A DNA stretch of 64,000 nucleotides, taken from Streptomyces ambofaciens ATCC 23877. Its GTDB lineage: Bacteria > Actinomycetota > Actinomycetes > Streptomycetales > Streptomycetaceae. The first letter of the stretch is position 1. Each line of letters starts with the position of its first letter. The notes beneath the pieces are model-generated. The model saw nothing but the letters and a program-made list of their open reading frames with translations, did not search any database and was not told where the DNA came from. The stretch covers positions 7,799,001-7,863,000 of the forward strand of contig NZ_CP012382.1 in assembly GCF_001267885.1 (NCBI RefSeq), written 5' to 3'. Made by a program: the position numbers and the translations under genes. Shown here in pieces: positions 31,597 to 39,706 of the stretch.

Positions 31597-32493
31597 TCAG
31601 TCCACCCCAGGCGTCCCCGGCACGGCAGAGGTGGCTTCCTCGGTGGCGGCCAGGGAGGCGAGCAGCCGGAGTCCCTCCTCCGACGCGGAGCCGGGCTCGG
31701 CGGTGTAGACGGTCATGCTGAGTCCGGGCTCGGCGGCCAGGTCGAGGGATTCGTAGGCGAGGGTGAGGTCGCCGACGGCCGGGTGCCGGAAGCGCTTGGT
31801 GCCGGTGCCGTGGCGCCGGACGTCGTGGGCGCCCCAGCGGGCGCGGAAGTCGTCACTGCGGGTGGAGAGCTCCCCGACGAGGTCGTGCAGGTCCTTGTCG
31901 TGCGGGTCGCGTCCGGCCTCGCGGCGCAGGATGGCCACCGCCATGTCCGCGAAGAGGTCCCAGTCGGGATAGAAGGTCCGGGCGGCGGGGTCGAGGAAGT
32001 TGAAGCGGGCGAGATTCCGCTGGTTCCCGGCATGGGCGAAGAGGTCGGTGTAGAACGCGCGTCCGAGCGCGTTGGCGGCCAGGATGTCCATGCGTCCGTT
32101 GGTCACGACCGCGGGTCCGGCGGTGACCGCGTCGAGGGTCCACTGGAGGCTGCGGTGCGGCGTCCACTGCCGCGTGGTGGCACGGCGCCGTGGCCGGGCG
32201 AGAACGTCCGAGCCGTCGGCCGCCTGGGCGAGGTGCAGGAGGTGGGCCCGTTCGGCGTCGTCGAGGCGCAGCGCCCGGGCGAGGGCTTCCAGGACGGCCG
32301 GGGAGGCGCCCGCGAGACTGCCGCGCTCCAGTTTCGCGTAGTACTCGACGCTCATGTCGGCCAGCGCGGCGACCTCGCTCCTGCGCAGCCCCGGCACGCG
32401 CCGCCTGGGGCCGGCCGGAAGATCCGCCTGCTCAGGGGTGATCCTTGCCCGCCGCGAGGTGAGGAACTCGCGGACCTCCTCGCGGTTGTCCAT
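31597..32493 (-). CDS. MmyB-like transcriptional regulator (XRE HTH + MLTR ligand-binding domain)
   Basis: 298 residues. An N-terminal XRE helix-turn-helix (residues ~8-75: RRVPGLRRSEVAALADMSVEYYAKLERG) is followed by the MmyB-like C-terminal PAS-like domain (TPHRSLQWTLDAVTAGPAVVTNGRMDILAANALGRAFY). Known members bind a fatty-acid-like ligand and typically control a divergent oxidoreductase gene. Here the zinc dehydrogenase at 32673 is divergent and a palindrome lies between them. Start ATG 32493 is the best match to family N-termini; its ribosome site is weak. Confidence 0.92.
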   Translation of the reverse strand: MDNREEVREFLTSRRARITPEQADLPAGPRRRVPGLRRSEVAALADMSVEYYAKLERGSLAGASPAVLEALARALRLDDAERAHLLHLAQAADGSDVLARPRRRATTRQWTPHRSLQWTLDAVTAGPAVVTNGRMDILAANALGRAFYTDLFAHAGNQRNLARFNFLDPAARTFYPDWDLFADMAVAILRREAGRDPHDKDLHDLVGELSTRSDDFRARWGAHDVRRHGTGTKRFRHPAVGDLTLAYESLDLAAEPGLSMTVYTAEPGSASEEGLRLLASLAATEEATSAVPGTPGVD

Positions 32494-32529
32494 GCCTTCG
32501 ACGGTACGGCCTGCACGCCGCACGAGGGA

Positions 32530-32544
32530 TGTACCGCCAGTACA
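32530..32544. promoter_or_regulatory. Candidate MmyB-like regulator operator
   Basis: A perfect palindrome TGTAC-CGCCA-GTACA centred 45 bases from the regulator start and 136 bases from the dehydrogenase start. Its placement between divergent genes suggests that the regulator binds here to control both. No other copy was noticed in the window. Confidence 0.55.
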
Positions 32545-32672
32545 CCTCTCACCGGTGACTCGCTCCCCGCCCCGATGAGCGGTTCCCTGGAGGAAGAGGC
32601 ACTCCGCGGGCGGCACGGCCCGCAGGGCCCGTCCGGGCCCCGCCTCTTTCAGCGATCGGAAGGAACTCCCCC

Positions 32673-33689
32673 ATGCGCGGAGCAGTGATCCACGCCCCCG
32701 GTGACGTACGGTTCGAGACCGTGGACGACGCCAGGATCCTCAAGCCCACCGACGCGGTCATCCGGACGGCCGTGACCTGCGTGTGCGGCTCGGACCTGTG
32801 GCCCTACCGCGGTGCGGAGCCGACCGAGCACGCGCACCCGATGGGCCACGAGTACGTCGGCTTCGTGGAGGAGGTCGGCGGCGACGTCACGTCCGTCAGG
32901 CCGGGCCAGTTCGTCGTCGGCTCGTTCGCGACCTCGGACAACACCTGCGCCAACTGCCGCAACGGCTTCCAGTCCAACTGCCTGAACCGCGAGTTCATGA
33001 GCACCTGCCAGGCCGAGTACGTCCGCATCCCCAACGCCCAGGGCACCCTGGTCGCCACCGACGACGTCCCGGACGAGCGCTTCTGGCCCGGTCTGCTCGC
33101 CGTCTCCGACGTCATGGGCACCGGCTGGTGGGCCGCCGACGCCGCACAGGTCGAGCCCGGCTCCACCGCCGTGGTCGTGGGGGACGGCGCGGTCGGCCTG
33201 TGCGCGGTGATCGCGGCCAAGGAGATGGGCGCGGAGCGGATCATCGCGATGAGCCGCCACGAGCCGCGTCAGAAGCTGGCCCGTGAGTTCGGCGCCACGG
33301 ACATCGTCACCGAGCGCGGCGACGAGGGCGTCGCCCGGATCAAGGACCTCACCGGCGGGATCGGCGCCGACAGCGTACTGGAGTGCGTGGGCACCGCCCA
33401 GGCCATGCGGCAGGCCCTGCACTCCGCGCGCCCCGGCGGCAGTGTCGGCTTCGTCGGTGTCCCGCACGAGGTCGCCGTCGACGGCCAGGAGCTGTTCTTC
33501 TCCCACGTCGGCCTGCGCGGTGGACCCGCCCCGGTCCGCCGCTACCTGCCCGACCTGATCGAGCAGGTCCTGTCGGGCCGGATCGACCCGGGCAAGGTCT
33601 TCGACCTCACCCTGCCCCTGGACCAGGTCGCCGAGGGATACAAGGCGATGGACGAGCGCCGCGCCATCAAGACCCTCCTCACACCCTGA
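32673..33689 (+). CDS. Zinc-dependent alcohol dehydrogenase family protein
   Basis: 338 residues, medium-chain dehydrogenase/reductase family. Catalytic zinc ligands are visible in CVCGSDLWP and MGHEYVGFVEEVG. The Rossmann motif is GDGAVGLCAVIAAKEMG. The structural zinc loop DNTCANCRNGFQSNC has Asp in place of the first of the usual four cysteines, a known variant of this subfamily. GGAAGGA precedes ATG 32673. It is divergent from the MmyB-like regulator and followed by a cupin gene. Substrate unknown. Confidence 0.9.
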   Translation: MRGAVIHAPGDVRFETVDDARILKPTDAVIRTAVTCVCGSDLWPYRGAEPTEHAHPMGHEYVGFVEEVGGDVTSVRPGQFVVGSFATSDNTCANCRNGFQSNCLNREFMSTCQAEYVRIPNAQGTLVATDDVPDERFWPGLLAVSDVMGTGWWAADAAQVEPGSTAVVVGDGAVGLCAVIAAKEMGAERIIAMSRHEPRQKLAREFGATDIVTERGDEGVARIKDLTGGIGADSVLECVGTAQAMRQALHSARPGGSVGFVGVPHEVAVDGQELFFSHVGLRGGPAPVRRYLPDLIEQVLSGRIDPGKVFDLTLPLDQVAEGYKAMDERRAIKTLLTP

Positions 33690-33806
33690 CCCGTCCGCCC
33701 CTGCCTTCAGGGCGCGCGCCGTCCCGTGCCCGCCCTCCGCCCATCCCAGGCCAACGTCCATTCCTCACCCCCACCCCCATCCTGACCCCCCAGGAAAGGA
33801 GCGATC

Positions 33807-34217
33807 GTGCAGATCACCCGCAGTTCGATCAACACCGTCAAGGGCCCGGCCGACTGGTTCACCGGGGACGTCTACATCGACGCCGTCGCCGCCGCGCCCC
33901 CGCCCTCCCGGGTCAGCGCCAACCTGGTGCACTTCATGCCGGGCGCCCGCACCCACTGGCACCGCCATCCGCTGAGCCAGACCGTCTTCGTCACCGAGGG
34001 CGTCGGCCTGTGCCAGCGCCGCGGCGGACCGGTCGAGGTCATCCGGCCCGGCGACCGCGTGCTGTTCGAGGCCGACGAGGAGCACTGGCACGGTGCGGCG
34101 CCGAACCGGCTCATGGTCCACCTGGCCATCAACGAGGCGGACGCCGACCACGACGTCGTCCACTGGCTGACCCCCGTGACCGACGAGGAGTACGCCGCCG
34201 CCCCGGCCACGGACTGA
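33807..34217 (+). CDS. Small cupin protein, mandelonitrile-lyase-like
   Basis: 136 residues, a single cupin barrel. Metal ligands are visible in THWHRHPLSQTVFVTEG (motif 1) and in HWHGAAPNRLMVHLAI (motif 2). The arrangement with QRRGGPVEVIRPGD matches the bacterial cupin group that contains (R)-selective hydroxynitrile lyases, although most members have unknown roles. GTG 33807 is preceded by AAAGGAG. It lies 117 bases after the dehydrogenase and may belong to the same regulon. Confidence 0.85.
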   Translation: MQITRSSINTVKGPADWFTGDVYIDAVAAAPPPSRVSANLVHFMPGARTHWHRHPLSQTVFVTEGVGLCQRRGGPVEVIRPGDRVLFEADEEHWHGAAPNRLMVHLAINEADADHDVVHWLTPVTDEEYAAAPATD

Positions 34218-34352
34218 GAACCCGGCGCATGATCGAACCCGCCCCGTGCGGTCCCTGCGTCCACGGCGCACCCCGCAGGCCGCTGGCTGGCCTCCGCACC
34301 GGAGCGTCCCGGCGGACTTGCGGGGGACGGTGTGCGCGAGCACGGTGGAGAG

Positions 34353-35111
34353 ATGAGTGGTAAGGACGGCCCCACGCTCATCTCGTCGGTGCAGCGAGCC
34401 TTCCGGCTGATGGAAGCCGTCGGTGCGCACGAGGGCGGCGCCCCGGCCAAACAGCTGGCACGCGAGACCGGGCTGGCGCCGGCCACCACCTACCACCTCC
34501 TGCGGACGATGGTGCACGACGGCTACGTGCGCAAACTCGACGACGGCACCTTTGTCCTCGGCGAGAAGCTGGGCGCGCTGCACGGAGGCAGCCGCGAGCA
34601 GGCGGCGCTCAGCAGGGTCCGTCCGACGCTCGCGGAGCTGCGCGACGGACTGTCGGCCGCCGCCTACCTGACCTTCTACGAGGACGGTGAGATCCGGGTC
34701 GCGGAGATCGTGGACGGTCCGAAGGCCCCGCGTGTCGATCTGTGGGTCGGCTTCGAGGACGCGGGACACGCCACGGCGCTCGGCAAGTGCGTACTGCGCG
34801 AGCTGGACGCGGAGGCCCGCGCCGACTACCTCTCCCGCCACGCGCTGAACGACCTCACCCCTCGCACCATCACCTACCGCGCCGAACTGCTGCGACGCCT
34901 TGAGGCCGCGGCGCAGGGGCCCGCCGTCACCGACGTCGAGGAGTACGCCCTCGGCACCGCGTGCGTGGCCGTGCCCGTCCGCCAGGGCGACACCATCGGC
35001 GCGCTCGGCATATCGGTGCGGGCCGGCCGCACCGACCGCCTCGAAGGTGCCGTGACGCGGCTGGTCGCCACCGCGGAGCGGGTGTCCCGGGGACTCTCGC
35101 TCACCATCTGA
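34353..35111 (+). CDS. IclR-family transcriptional regulator
   Basis: 252 residues. An N-terminal winged helix (SSVQRAFRLMEAVGAHEGGAPAKQLARETGLAPATTYHLLRTMVHDG) is followed by the IclR effector domain (~80-245: AYLTFYEDGEIRVAEIVDG, GHATALGKCVLREL, CVAVPVRQGDTIGALGISV). I chose ATG 34353 after GGTGGAG; GTG 34332, seven codons upstream and preceded by GGGGGA, is also possible. Target genes are unclear: neither neighbour is a classic IclR target. Confidence 0.9.
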   Translation: MSGKDGPTLISSVQRAFRLMEAVGAHEGGAPAKQLARETGLAPATTYHLLRTMVHDGYVRKLDDGTFVLGEKLGALHGGSREQAALSRVRPTLAELRDGLSAAAYLTFYEDGEIRVAEIVDGPKAPRVDLWVGFEDAGHATALGKCVLRELDAEARADYLSRHALNDLTPRTITYRAELLRRLEAAAQGPAVTDVEEYALGTACVAVPVRQGDTIGALGISVRAGRTDRLEGAVTRLVATAERVSRGLSLTI

Positions 35112-35195
35112 AATCGAGGCCCTTGTGACCGCACGGCCGTGACCCGTTTCCTGGATACAACGGATGAACCGGTCGGCGATGCGAGGGATAAGTAC

Positions 35196-35600
35196 GTGAG
35201 TGAGCAGGGCCTGGTAGGACCGTACGGGTCGGTCGGATGCCGCGTGACGAACGGCTGGACCGTCGTCGACGCCAGCGGCGAGATCGACATCGCTTTCGCC
35301 CCCGTCGTGCGGGCCGCGGTGGTCAGGCTGCTTGCCGACGGCCATCAGCACTTCGTCCTGGACCTGTGCGGTGCCCCGTTCCTGGACTCGGCGGGACTCG
35401 GCATGATCGTCGCGGTCACCAAGCGCATCCGGTCCCATCACGGCTCGCTGCGGATCGCCTGCGACGACGAGCGGCTGCTGCGCGTCTTCTCCCTCGGCGG
35501 ACTGCGTCCCGTCTACTCCTTCCACGACTCCGTGGATCAGGCCGTCGCACAGCCCGCGGGCGCCGAGGAGCTCGCCGACTGGCCTCGCCCGCGTCACTGA
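35196..35600 (+). CDS. STAS-domain anti-sigma factor antagonist
   Basis: 134 residues. The STAS fold is clear: GWTVVDASGEIDIAFAPVVRAAV, then HFVLDLCGAPFLDSAGLGMIVAV with the phosphorylatable serine in the DSAG motif. Such proteins, when unphosphorylated, bind an anti-sigma kinase and release a sigma factor. GTG 35196 has GGGA at a good spacing; an upstream in-frame GTG at 35139 would add 19 residues. No kinase or sigma gene is adjacent, but the RsbQ-RsbP cassette starts 180 bases downstream. Confidence 0.85.
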   Translation: MSEQGLVGPYGSVGCRVTNGWTVVDASGEIDIAFAPVVRAAVVRLLADGHQHFVLDLCGAPFLDSAGLGMIVAVTKRIRSHHGSLRIACDDERLLRVFSLGGLRPVYSFHDSVDQAVAQPAGAEELADWPRPRH

Positions 35601-35779
35601 CGTCCGCGGGTGACCCGGCGCTGCCGGAGCCGGCGGTCACGCCCGGCCCCGCCGTACGCGGCACCTGCGTGGCAGCAACCCCCTTCGCACCGTGTGCGCG
35701 GTGCGTGAAAGCGGCGGGGAAGACGTGGGGTGACACGGGCTCGTGCGGGTAGGCGGTCGGGACCTGAGAGAGTGGGCGT

Positions 35780-36583
35780 ATGGATATCGATCGCAGGAAC
35801 AATGTCACGGTCACCGGCAACCCCCAGGGGCGCACGGTGGTCCTGGCGCACGGCTTCGGTTGCGATCAGAACATGTGGCGGTTGACGGTGCCGGCGCTGG
35901 CCCGCGACTACCGGGTGGTGCTCTTCGACTACGTGGGATCGGGCCGCTCGGACCTGACCGCGTTCTCCGAGGACCGTTACGGGTCGCTGGACGGGTACGC
36001 CCGGGACGTGGTGGAGGTCTGCGAGGCGCTCGACCTGCGCGACGCCGTGTTCGTGGGGCACTCGGTGAGCGCGATGGTCGGCGTACTGGCGGTCGCGATG
36101 GCGCCGGAGCGGATCGGGGCGCTGGTCATGGTCGCGCCGTCGCCGCGCTATGTCGACGACGAGGGCTACCGGGGAGGGTTCAGCGCCGAGGACATCGACG
36201 AGCTGCTGGCGTCCCTGGAGTCGAACTACCTGGGCTGGTCGGCCGCGATGGCGCCGGTGATCATGGGGAACGGGGACCGGCCCGAGCTGGGTGAGGAGCT
36301 GAAGAACAGCTTCTGCGCCACCGACCCCGACATGGCACGTGTCTTCGCCCGCACCACCTTCCTGTCGGATTCGCGGGACGACCTGAAGGCCGTGACGGTG
36401 CCGACGCTGGTGCTGGAGTGCACCCACGACGTCATCGCTCCGCGCGAGGTCGGCGCCTTCGTCCACCAGGCGATCTCCGGCTCGGAGCTGGTCACGCTCG
36501 ACGCCACCGGGCACTGCCCGCACCTGTCCGCGCCGGAGGCGACCAACGAGGCGATCGTCGAGTTCCTCGAGCGTCTCCGGTGA
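35780..36583 (+). CDS. RsbQ-like alpha/beta hydrolase
   Basis: 267 residues. The alpha/beta hydrolase triad is visible: nucleophile Ser in FVGHSVSAMVG, Asp in LECTHDVIAPREV, His in DATGHCPHLSAP. The sequence LAHGFGCDQNMWRLTVPALARDYRVVLFDYVGSG is typical of RsbQ, which in Bacillus is needed to activate the PAS phosphatase RsbP under energy stress. The stop codon overlaps the RsbP-like start (TGATG), so the two are translationally coupled, as expected for partners. It also resembles plant strigolactone receptors of the same family. Confidence 0.9.
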   Translation: MDIDRRNNVTVTGNPQGRTVVLAHGFGCDQNMWRLTVPALARDYRVVLFDYVGSGRSDLTAFSEDRYGSLDGYARDVVEVCEALDLRDAVFVGHSVSAMVGVLAVAMAPERIGALVMVAPSPRYVDDEGYRGGFSAEDIDELLASLESNYLGWSAAMAPVIMGNGDRPELGEELKNSFCATDPDMARVFARTTFLSDSRDDLKAVTVPTLVLECTHDVIAPREVGAFVHQAISGSELVTLDATGHCPHLSAPEATNEAIVEFLERLR

Positions 36584-37872
36584 TGTGCCGCACCGACCAG
36601 CAGCCCGACCCGTACGAACCCGACAACGACGGAGACGCCTCGGGTGCGGTGTTCGCCTCGCTGCTGGAGGACAGCGCCGAGGAGCTGTACGAGAGCGCCC
36701 CGTGCGGGTACCTGTCCACGTTGATGGACGGCATCATCGCCAAGATCAACAGCACGCTGCTGGACTGGCTGGGGCTGGAGCGGGAGCAGGTGGTGGGCCG
36801 GATGCGGTTCACGGACCTGCTGACCGTGGGCGGCAAGCTCTACCACGAGACGCACTTCGCGCCGCTGCTGCGCATGCAGGGGGAGATCAGCGGTGTGGCG
36901 CTGGAGCTCAAGCAGACCGGCGGCGGCCGCATACCCGTGTTCGTCTCCTCCGCCGTCAAGTACGGCAGTACCGGCGAGCCCCTGCTGATCCGCACCACCG
37001 TCTTCGACGCCCGGGACCGCCGCGCCTACGAGGAGGAGCTCCTGCGGGCCCGCAAGGCGGCGGAAGAGGCGCACAAGGAGGCGGAGGCCGATCGCGCCCG
37101 GCTGCAGGACGCCCTGGCCGTGCTCCAGCAGTCGCTGCTGCCGGCCACCCTGCCGGCCGTACCCGGGGTGGAGGCGGCCGCGCACTACCGCACCGCCTCT
37201 CCCGACCGCCTCGGCGGTGACTTCTACGACCTCTTCCCGCTGGACGGCAAACGCTTCGCCTTCTTCCTCGGCGACGTGTGCGGAAAGGGGCCCCAGGCCG
37301 CCGCGGTCACCTCCCTGACCCGCTACACCCTGCGTGCCGCGGCCCTGCACGACCCGGACCCCGTCGCCGCCCTGACCACGCTCAACCAGGTCCTCCACGA
37401 GCGCTACACCGGCGGCGACCCGCGCTACTGCACCGTCATCTTCGGCGTCCTCGAACCCGACCCCGCCACCGGGCAGGTCAGCGTCCACGTCGCCTCGGGA
37501 GGGCATCCCCCGGCCCTCGTCCTGCGTGCCGACGGGACGGCGGACTTCCTGCCCACCCCCGGCGGCCTCCTCGTGGGCGTCCTTCCCGCCGCCACCTTCG
37601 TCACCGCCACGAGCGTCCTCGGCCCCGGGGACTCGCTCGTGCTGTACACCGACGGCCTGACCGAGGCCCGCACCAGCGAGGACCGCGACAGCCTCTACGG
37701 CGACGAAGCCCTGCTCGACTTCGCCGCCGGCCACGCCGGCAAGTCCCCCCAGGCCGTCATCCAGGCCCTGACCGGCCTGCTGGACGGCTTCGGGGACGGG
37801 CTCGACGACGACACCGCCCTGCTCGCCCTGGGTGTCCCCGCCCCTGCCCCTGCGACCCGAGTCACCGAATGA
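36583..37872 (+). CDS. RsbP-like PAS-PP2C serine phosphatase
   Basis: 429 residues. A PAS domain (~15-140), a charged coiled coil (~143-185: EEELLRARKAAEEAHKEAEADRARLQ) and a SpoIIE/PP2C phosphatase domain (~195-420) with metal-binding motifs GGDFYDLF, GDVCGKGPQAA, YTDGLTEAR and DDDTALLAL. This matches Bacillus RsbP in size and order. It should dephosphorylate a STAS antagonist, and one begins in the overlapping downstream frame (ATGA). ATG 36583 is chosen for the TGATG coupling with the RsbQ-like gene. Confidence 0.92.
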   Translation: MCRTDQQPDPYEPDNDGDASGAVFASLLEDSAEELYESAPCGYLSTLMDGIIAKINSTLLDWLGLEREQVVGRMRFTDLLTVGGKLYHETHFAPLLRMQGEISGVALELKQTGGGRIPVFVSSAVKYGSTGEPLLIRTTVFDARDRRAYEEELLRARKAAEEAHKEAEADRARLQDALAVLQQSLLPATLPAVPGVEAAAHYRTASPDRLGGDFYDLFPLDGKRFAFFLGDVCGKGPQAAAVTSLTRYTLRAAALHDPDPVAALTTLNQVLHERYTGGDPRYCTVIFGVLEPDPATGQVSVHVASGGHPPALVLRADGTADFLPTPGGLLVGVLPAATFVTATSVLGPGDSLVLYTDGLTEARTSEDRDSLYGDEALLDFAAGHAGKSPQAVIQALTGLLDGFGDGLDDDTALLALGVPAPAPATRVTE

Positions 37873-38207
37873 GCCCGATGAAGATCACGACCCGAGACGC
37901 CGCGGCCGGTCCCGTTCTGGCGATCTTCGGCGACCTCGACTACGCCACCGCCGGCCGACTGCGCGAACTGCTCACCACGCTCACCCTCAGTCCGGGTCAG
38001 CTCCTCGTCCTGGATCTGGCCGGCATGGAGTTCTGCGACTCCAGCGGCATCACCGCCCTGATCGTCGCCCGCAACCACGCCCGGGCCGCCCAGGCCGACG
38101 TGGCGCTGGCCTCCGTTCCCGACCACACCCTGCGCGTGCTGCGCATGGTCGGTCTCGACCAGGTCTTCGGCCTCCTCCCCGACAGTGACGCCGCCACTCG
38201 GCACTGA
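37869..38207 (+). CDS. STAS-domain anti-sigma factor antagonist (RsbV-like)
   Basis: 112 residues with the STAS core (GPVLAIFGDLDYATAGRLRELL, LVLDLAGMEFCDSSGITALIVA); the Ser after Asp in CDSSG is the expected phosphorylation site. ATG 37869 overlaps the phosphatase stop by 4 bp; a second ATG three codons on is an alternative. It is the natural substrate of the upstream phosphatase. The kinase and sigma factor that complete the switch are not in the window. Confidence 0.9.
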   Translation: MSPMKITTRDAAAGPVLAIFGDLDYATAGRLRELLTTLTLSPGQLLVLDLAGMEFCDSSGITALIVARNHARAAQADVALASVPDHTLRVLRMVGLDQVFGLLPDSDAATRH

Positions 38208-38338
38208 TCGGTCCGGCTGGGAGGACGCTTCACGGTGAACTACACCACCCTGGCGGTGACCGCCGTACGCACCGGTGTCTCCTGAGTCCGCGCGAGTCCC
38301 GGCCTCCCCGAGTACGGCGGCCCCTTTGGCTCGCCCGG

Positions 38339-39598
38339 TCAGCGGCGGCCGCCCCCCAGGCCGCCGGTCGCGAAGTAGGCCCGGCACACCTCGCCGTCGA
38401 AGTCGGTGGCGATCTGCAGGACTCGGCGGCCGTCGGCCGACGGCAGCAGCGGGGAGCTGTAGTTCTGGCAGTAGTTCACCTGCGGGTCCGGCACGGTGAC
38501 CGGCGCCGGGGCCTCGTGCCACGGTCCGCTGCCGTTCTCCGCGTTGACGAGGATCGTCCGGCCGCTGCCCGTCGCCGTGGTGCCGTCCCGGTTGAGGAGC
38601 CGCTGCCCGACCAGCAGCAGCCGTCCGTTCGGAGCGCCGTCCGGCGACGGTGCCCAGGCGATGGTCGGTGCGGCGCGGAAGTACCTGCCGTCGGCGGTCT
38701 CCGGACGGAACCCGAGCGAGGCGGGATTTCCCCAGTCCCAGCCGTCGGCGGAGGTCCTGAAGTGCACCACGCATTGGTACTGGCCGCCGGGGTTGCAGAT
38801 CTCGTAGCTCATGAAATAGGTGCCGTTCGGCAGCTTCCGCACGACCGGCATGCCGGGCCGGTCGGGCGACCAGCCGCTCGCCACCGTGTCGTGGTGCCCC
38901 TCCCAGTGCACACCGTCGTAGCTGCGGGCCGCGACGAGTTTCTGGCTGTGTCCGGGGTCCGTCTCGTCGGCGTAGTGGCAGACCAGCGCACCGTCCCCGG
39001 CCACCGAGAACTCCGGTTCCCACAGGCCGCCCGTGCCGCTCGCGACGGCACACGAGGACAGGTAGGACCAGCTGCGGCCCACGTCGTCGCTGCGCCAGAT
39101 CCGCAGTGCCATCCGCCGGTCCTGTTCGTCCTGACCGGCCGAGGAAGCCCAGATCAGGGTTCCGGCCGGCATCGCTCCCACCGGCCGGGGGAGCTCGAAC
39201 AGCGTGGCGCAGCACAGCCCCTGGCCGGCGGCGGACTCGGGATCGGACACCCGTCCGACCTCGCGGAAGGTCACTCCGGAATCGGTGCTCTCGTGGATGG
39301 CGCCGACGCCGTTGCCGCCGTCGAAGGTGACGACACCGGCCAGGACGCGGCCGTTCGCCGCACCGCTGTGGGCCAGCCGGACGGCACGCGGGTAGAGCCC
39401 TGTGCCCTCACGCAACGGTGTGCCGGTGGCCGTGGGGGAGGGGACGTCGGCGACCGCCGGCGGGACGGGAGCCGACGGAACGCCTGCCGCGGCCGGGACG
39501 GCGAGCAGCAGGCTCAACAGACCGGCGAGGGCGAGGAACACGGCTCGCGCGCTGGGGCCGCGACGGCGTTCGAGGGACGGGGGCATGCGGAGGATCAT
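38339..39598 (-). CDS. Secreted sialidase-fold (beta-propeller) protein
   Basis: 419 residues. An N-terminal signal peptide (ARAVFLALAGLLSLLLAVPAAAG) directs secretion. The mature part has Asp-box-like repeats (STDSGVTF, SDDVGRSW) and propeller sequence (LWEPEFSVAGDGALVCHYADE, RRVLQIATDFDGEVCRAYFATGG) found in exo-alpha-sialidase-like and related glycosidases. Catalytic assignment to sialidase, arabinanase or another activity is not possible by eye. GTG 39601 directly before the ATG is an alternative start; AGGAAGGA lies upstream. A promoter with a palindrome precedes it. Confidence 0.8.
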   Translation of the reverse strand: MILRMPPSLERRRGPSARAVFLALAGLLSLLLAVPAAAGVPSAPVPPAVADVPSPTATGTPLREGTGLYPRAVRLAHSGAANGRVLAGVVTFDGGNGVGAIHESTDSGVTFREVGRVSDPESAAGQGLCCATLFELPRPVGAMPAGTLIWASSAGQDEQDRRMALRIWRSDDVGRSWSYLSSCAVASGTGGLWEPEFSVAGDGALVCHYADETDPGHSQKLVAARSYDGVHWEGHHDTVASGWSPDRPGMPVVRKLPNGTYFMSYEICNPGGQYQCVVHFRTSADGWDWGNPASLGFRPETADGRYFRAAPTIAWAPSPDGAPNGRLLLVGQRLLNRDGTTATGSGRTILVNAENGSGPWHEAPAPVTVPDPQVNYCQNYSSPLLPSADGRRVLQIATDFDGEVCRAYFATGGLGGGRR

Positions 39599-39633
39599 CA
39601 CGGTCTTCCTTCCTGGGAGAACGGACCCGCGTC

Positions 39634-39662
39634 AGGCTAGAGCGGTTGTACATCGATGTAAA
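39634..39662 (-). promoter_or_regulatory. Promoter of the sialidase-fold gene with overlapping palindrome
   Basis: On the minus strand TTTACA (39662-39657), a 17-base spacer and TAGCCT (39639-39634) match a vegetative promoter with TAnnnT -10. The perfect 10-bp palindrome ACATCGATGT (39650-39659) overlaps the -35 box, well placed for a repressor. The central CG resembles LacI-family sugar-repressor operators, but no such regulator is adjacent. Confidence 0.6.
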
Positions 39663-39691
39663 TGGGTGGGCGGACCCCGCCCTCGGACCCC

Positions 39692-39697
39692 TACTCT
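39692..39697 (+). promoter_or_regulatory. -10 element of a leaderless transcript
   Basis: TACTCT fits TAnnnT and is followed after 6 bases by GTG ATG (39704/39707), the start of the phosphotransferase-like gene. No ribosome site is present, so the mRNA likely begins at the start codon. Confidence 0.5.
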
Positions 39698-39706
39698 GGC
39701 GCGGTG

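Noticed and set aside
31252..31708. Small open frames in the DUF4190 to MmyB-like regulator gap
   Set aside because: Pro/Thr/Arg-rich products, no ribosome sites, and no codon bias; treated as non-coding.
36418..36582. Upstream extension of the RsbP-like frame into rsbQ
   Set aside because: Arg-rich noise overlapping the end of the hydrolase; the TGATG junction gives the start at 36583.
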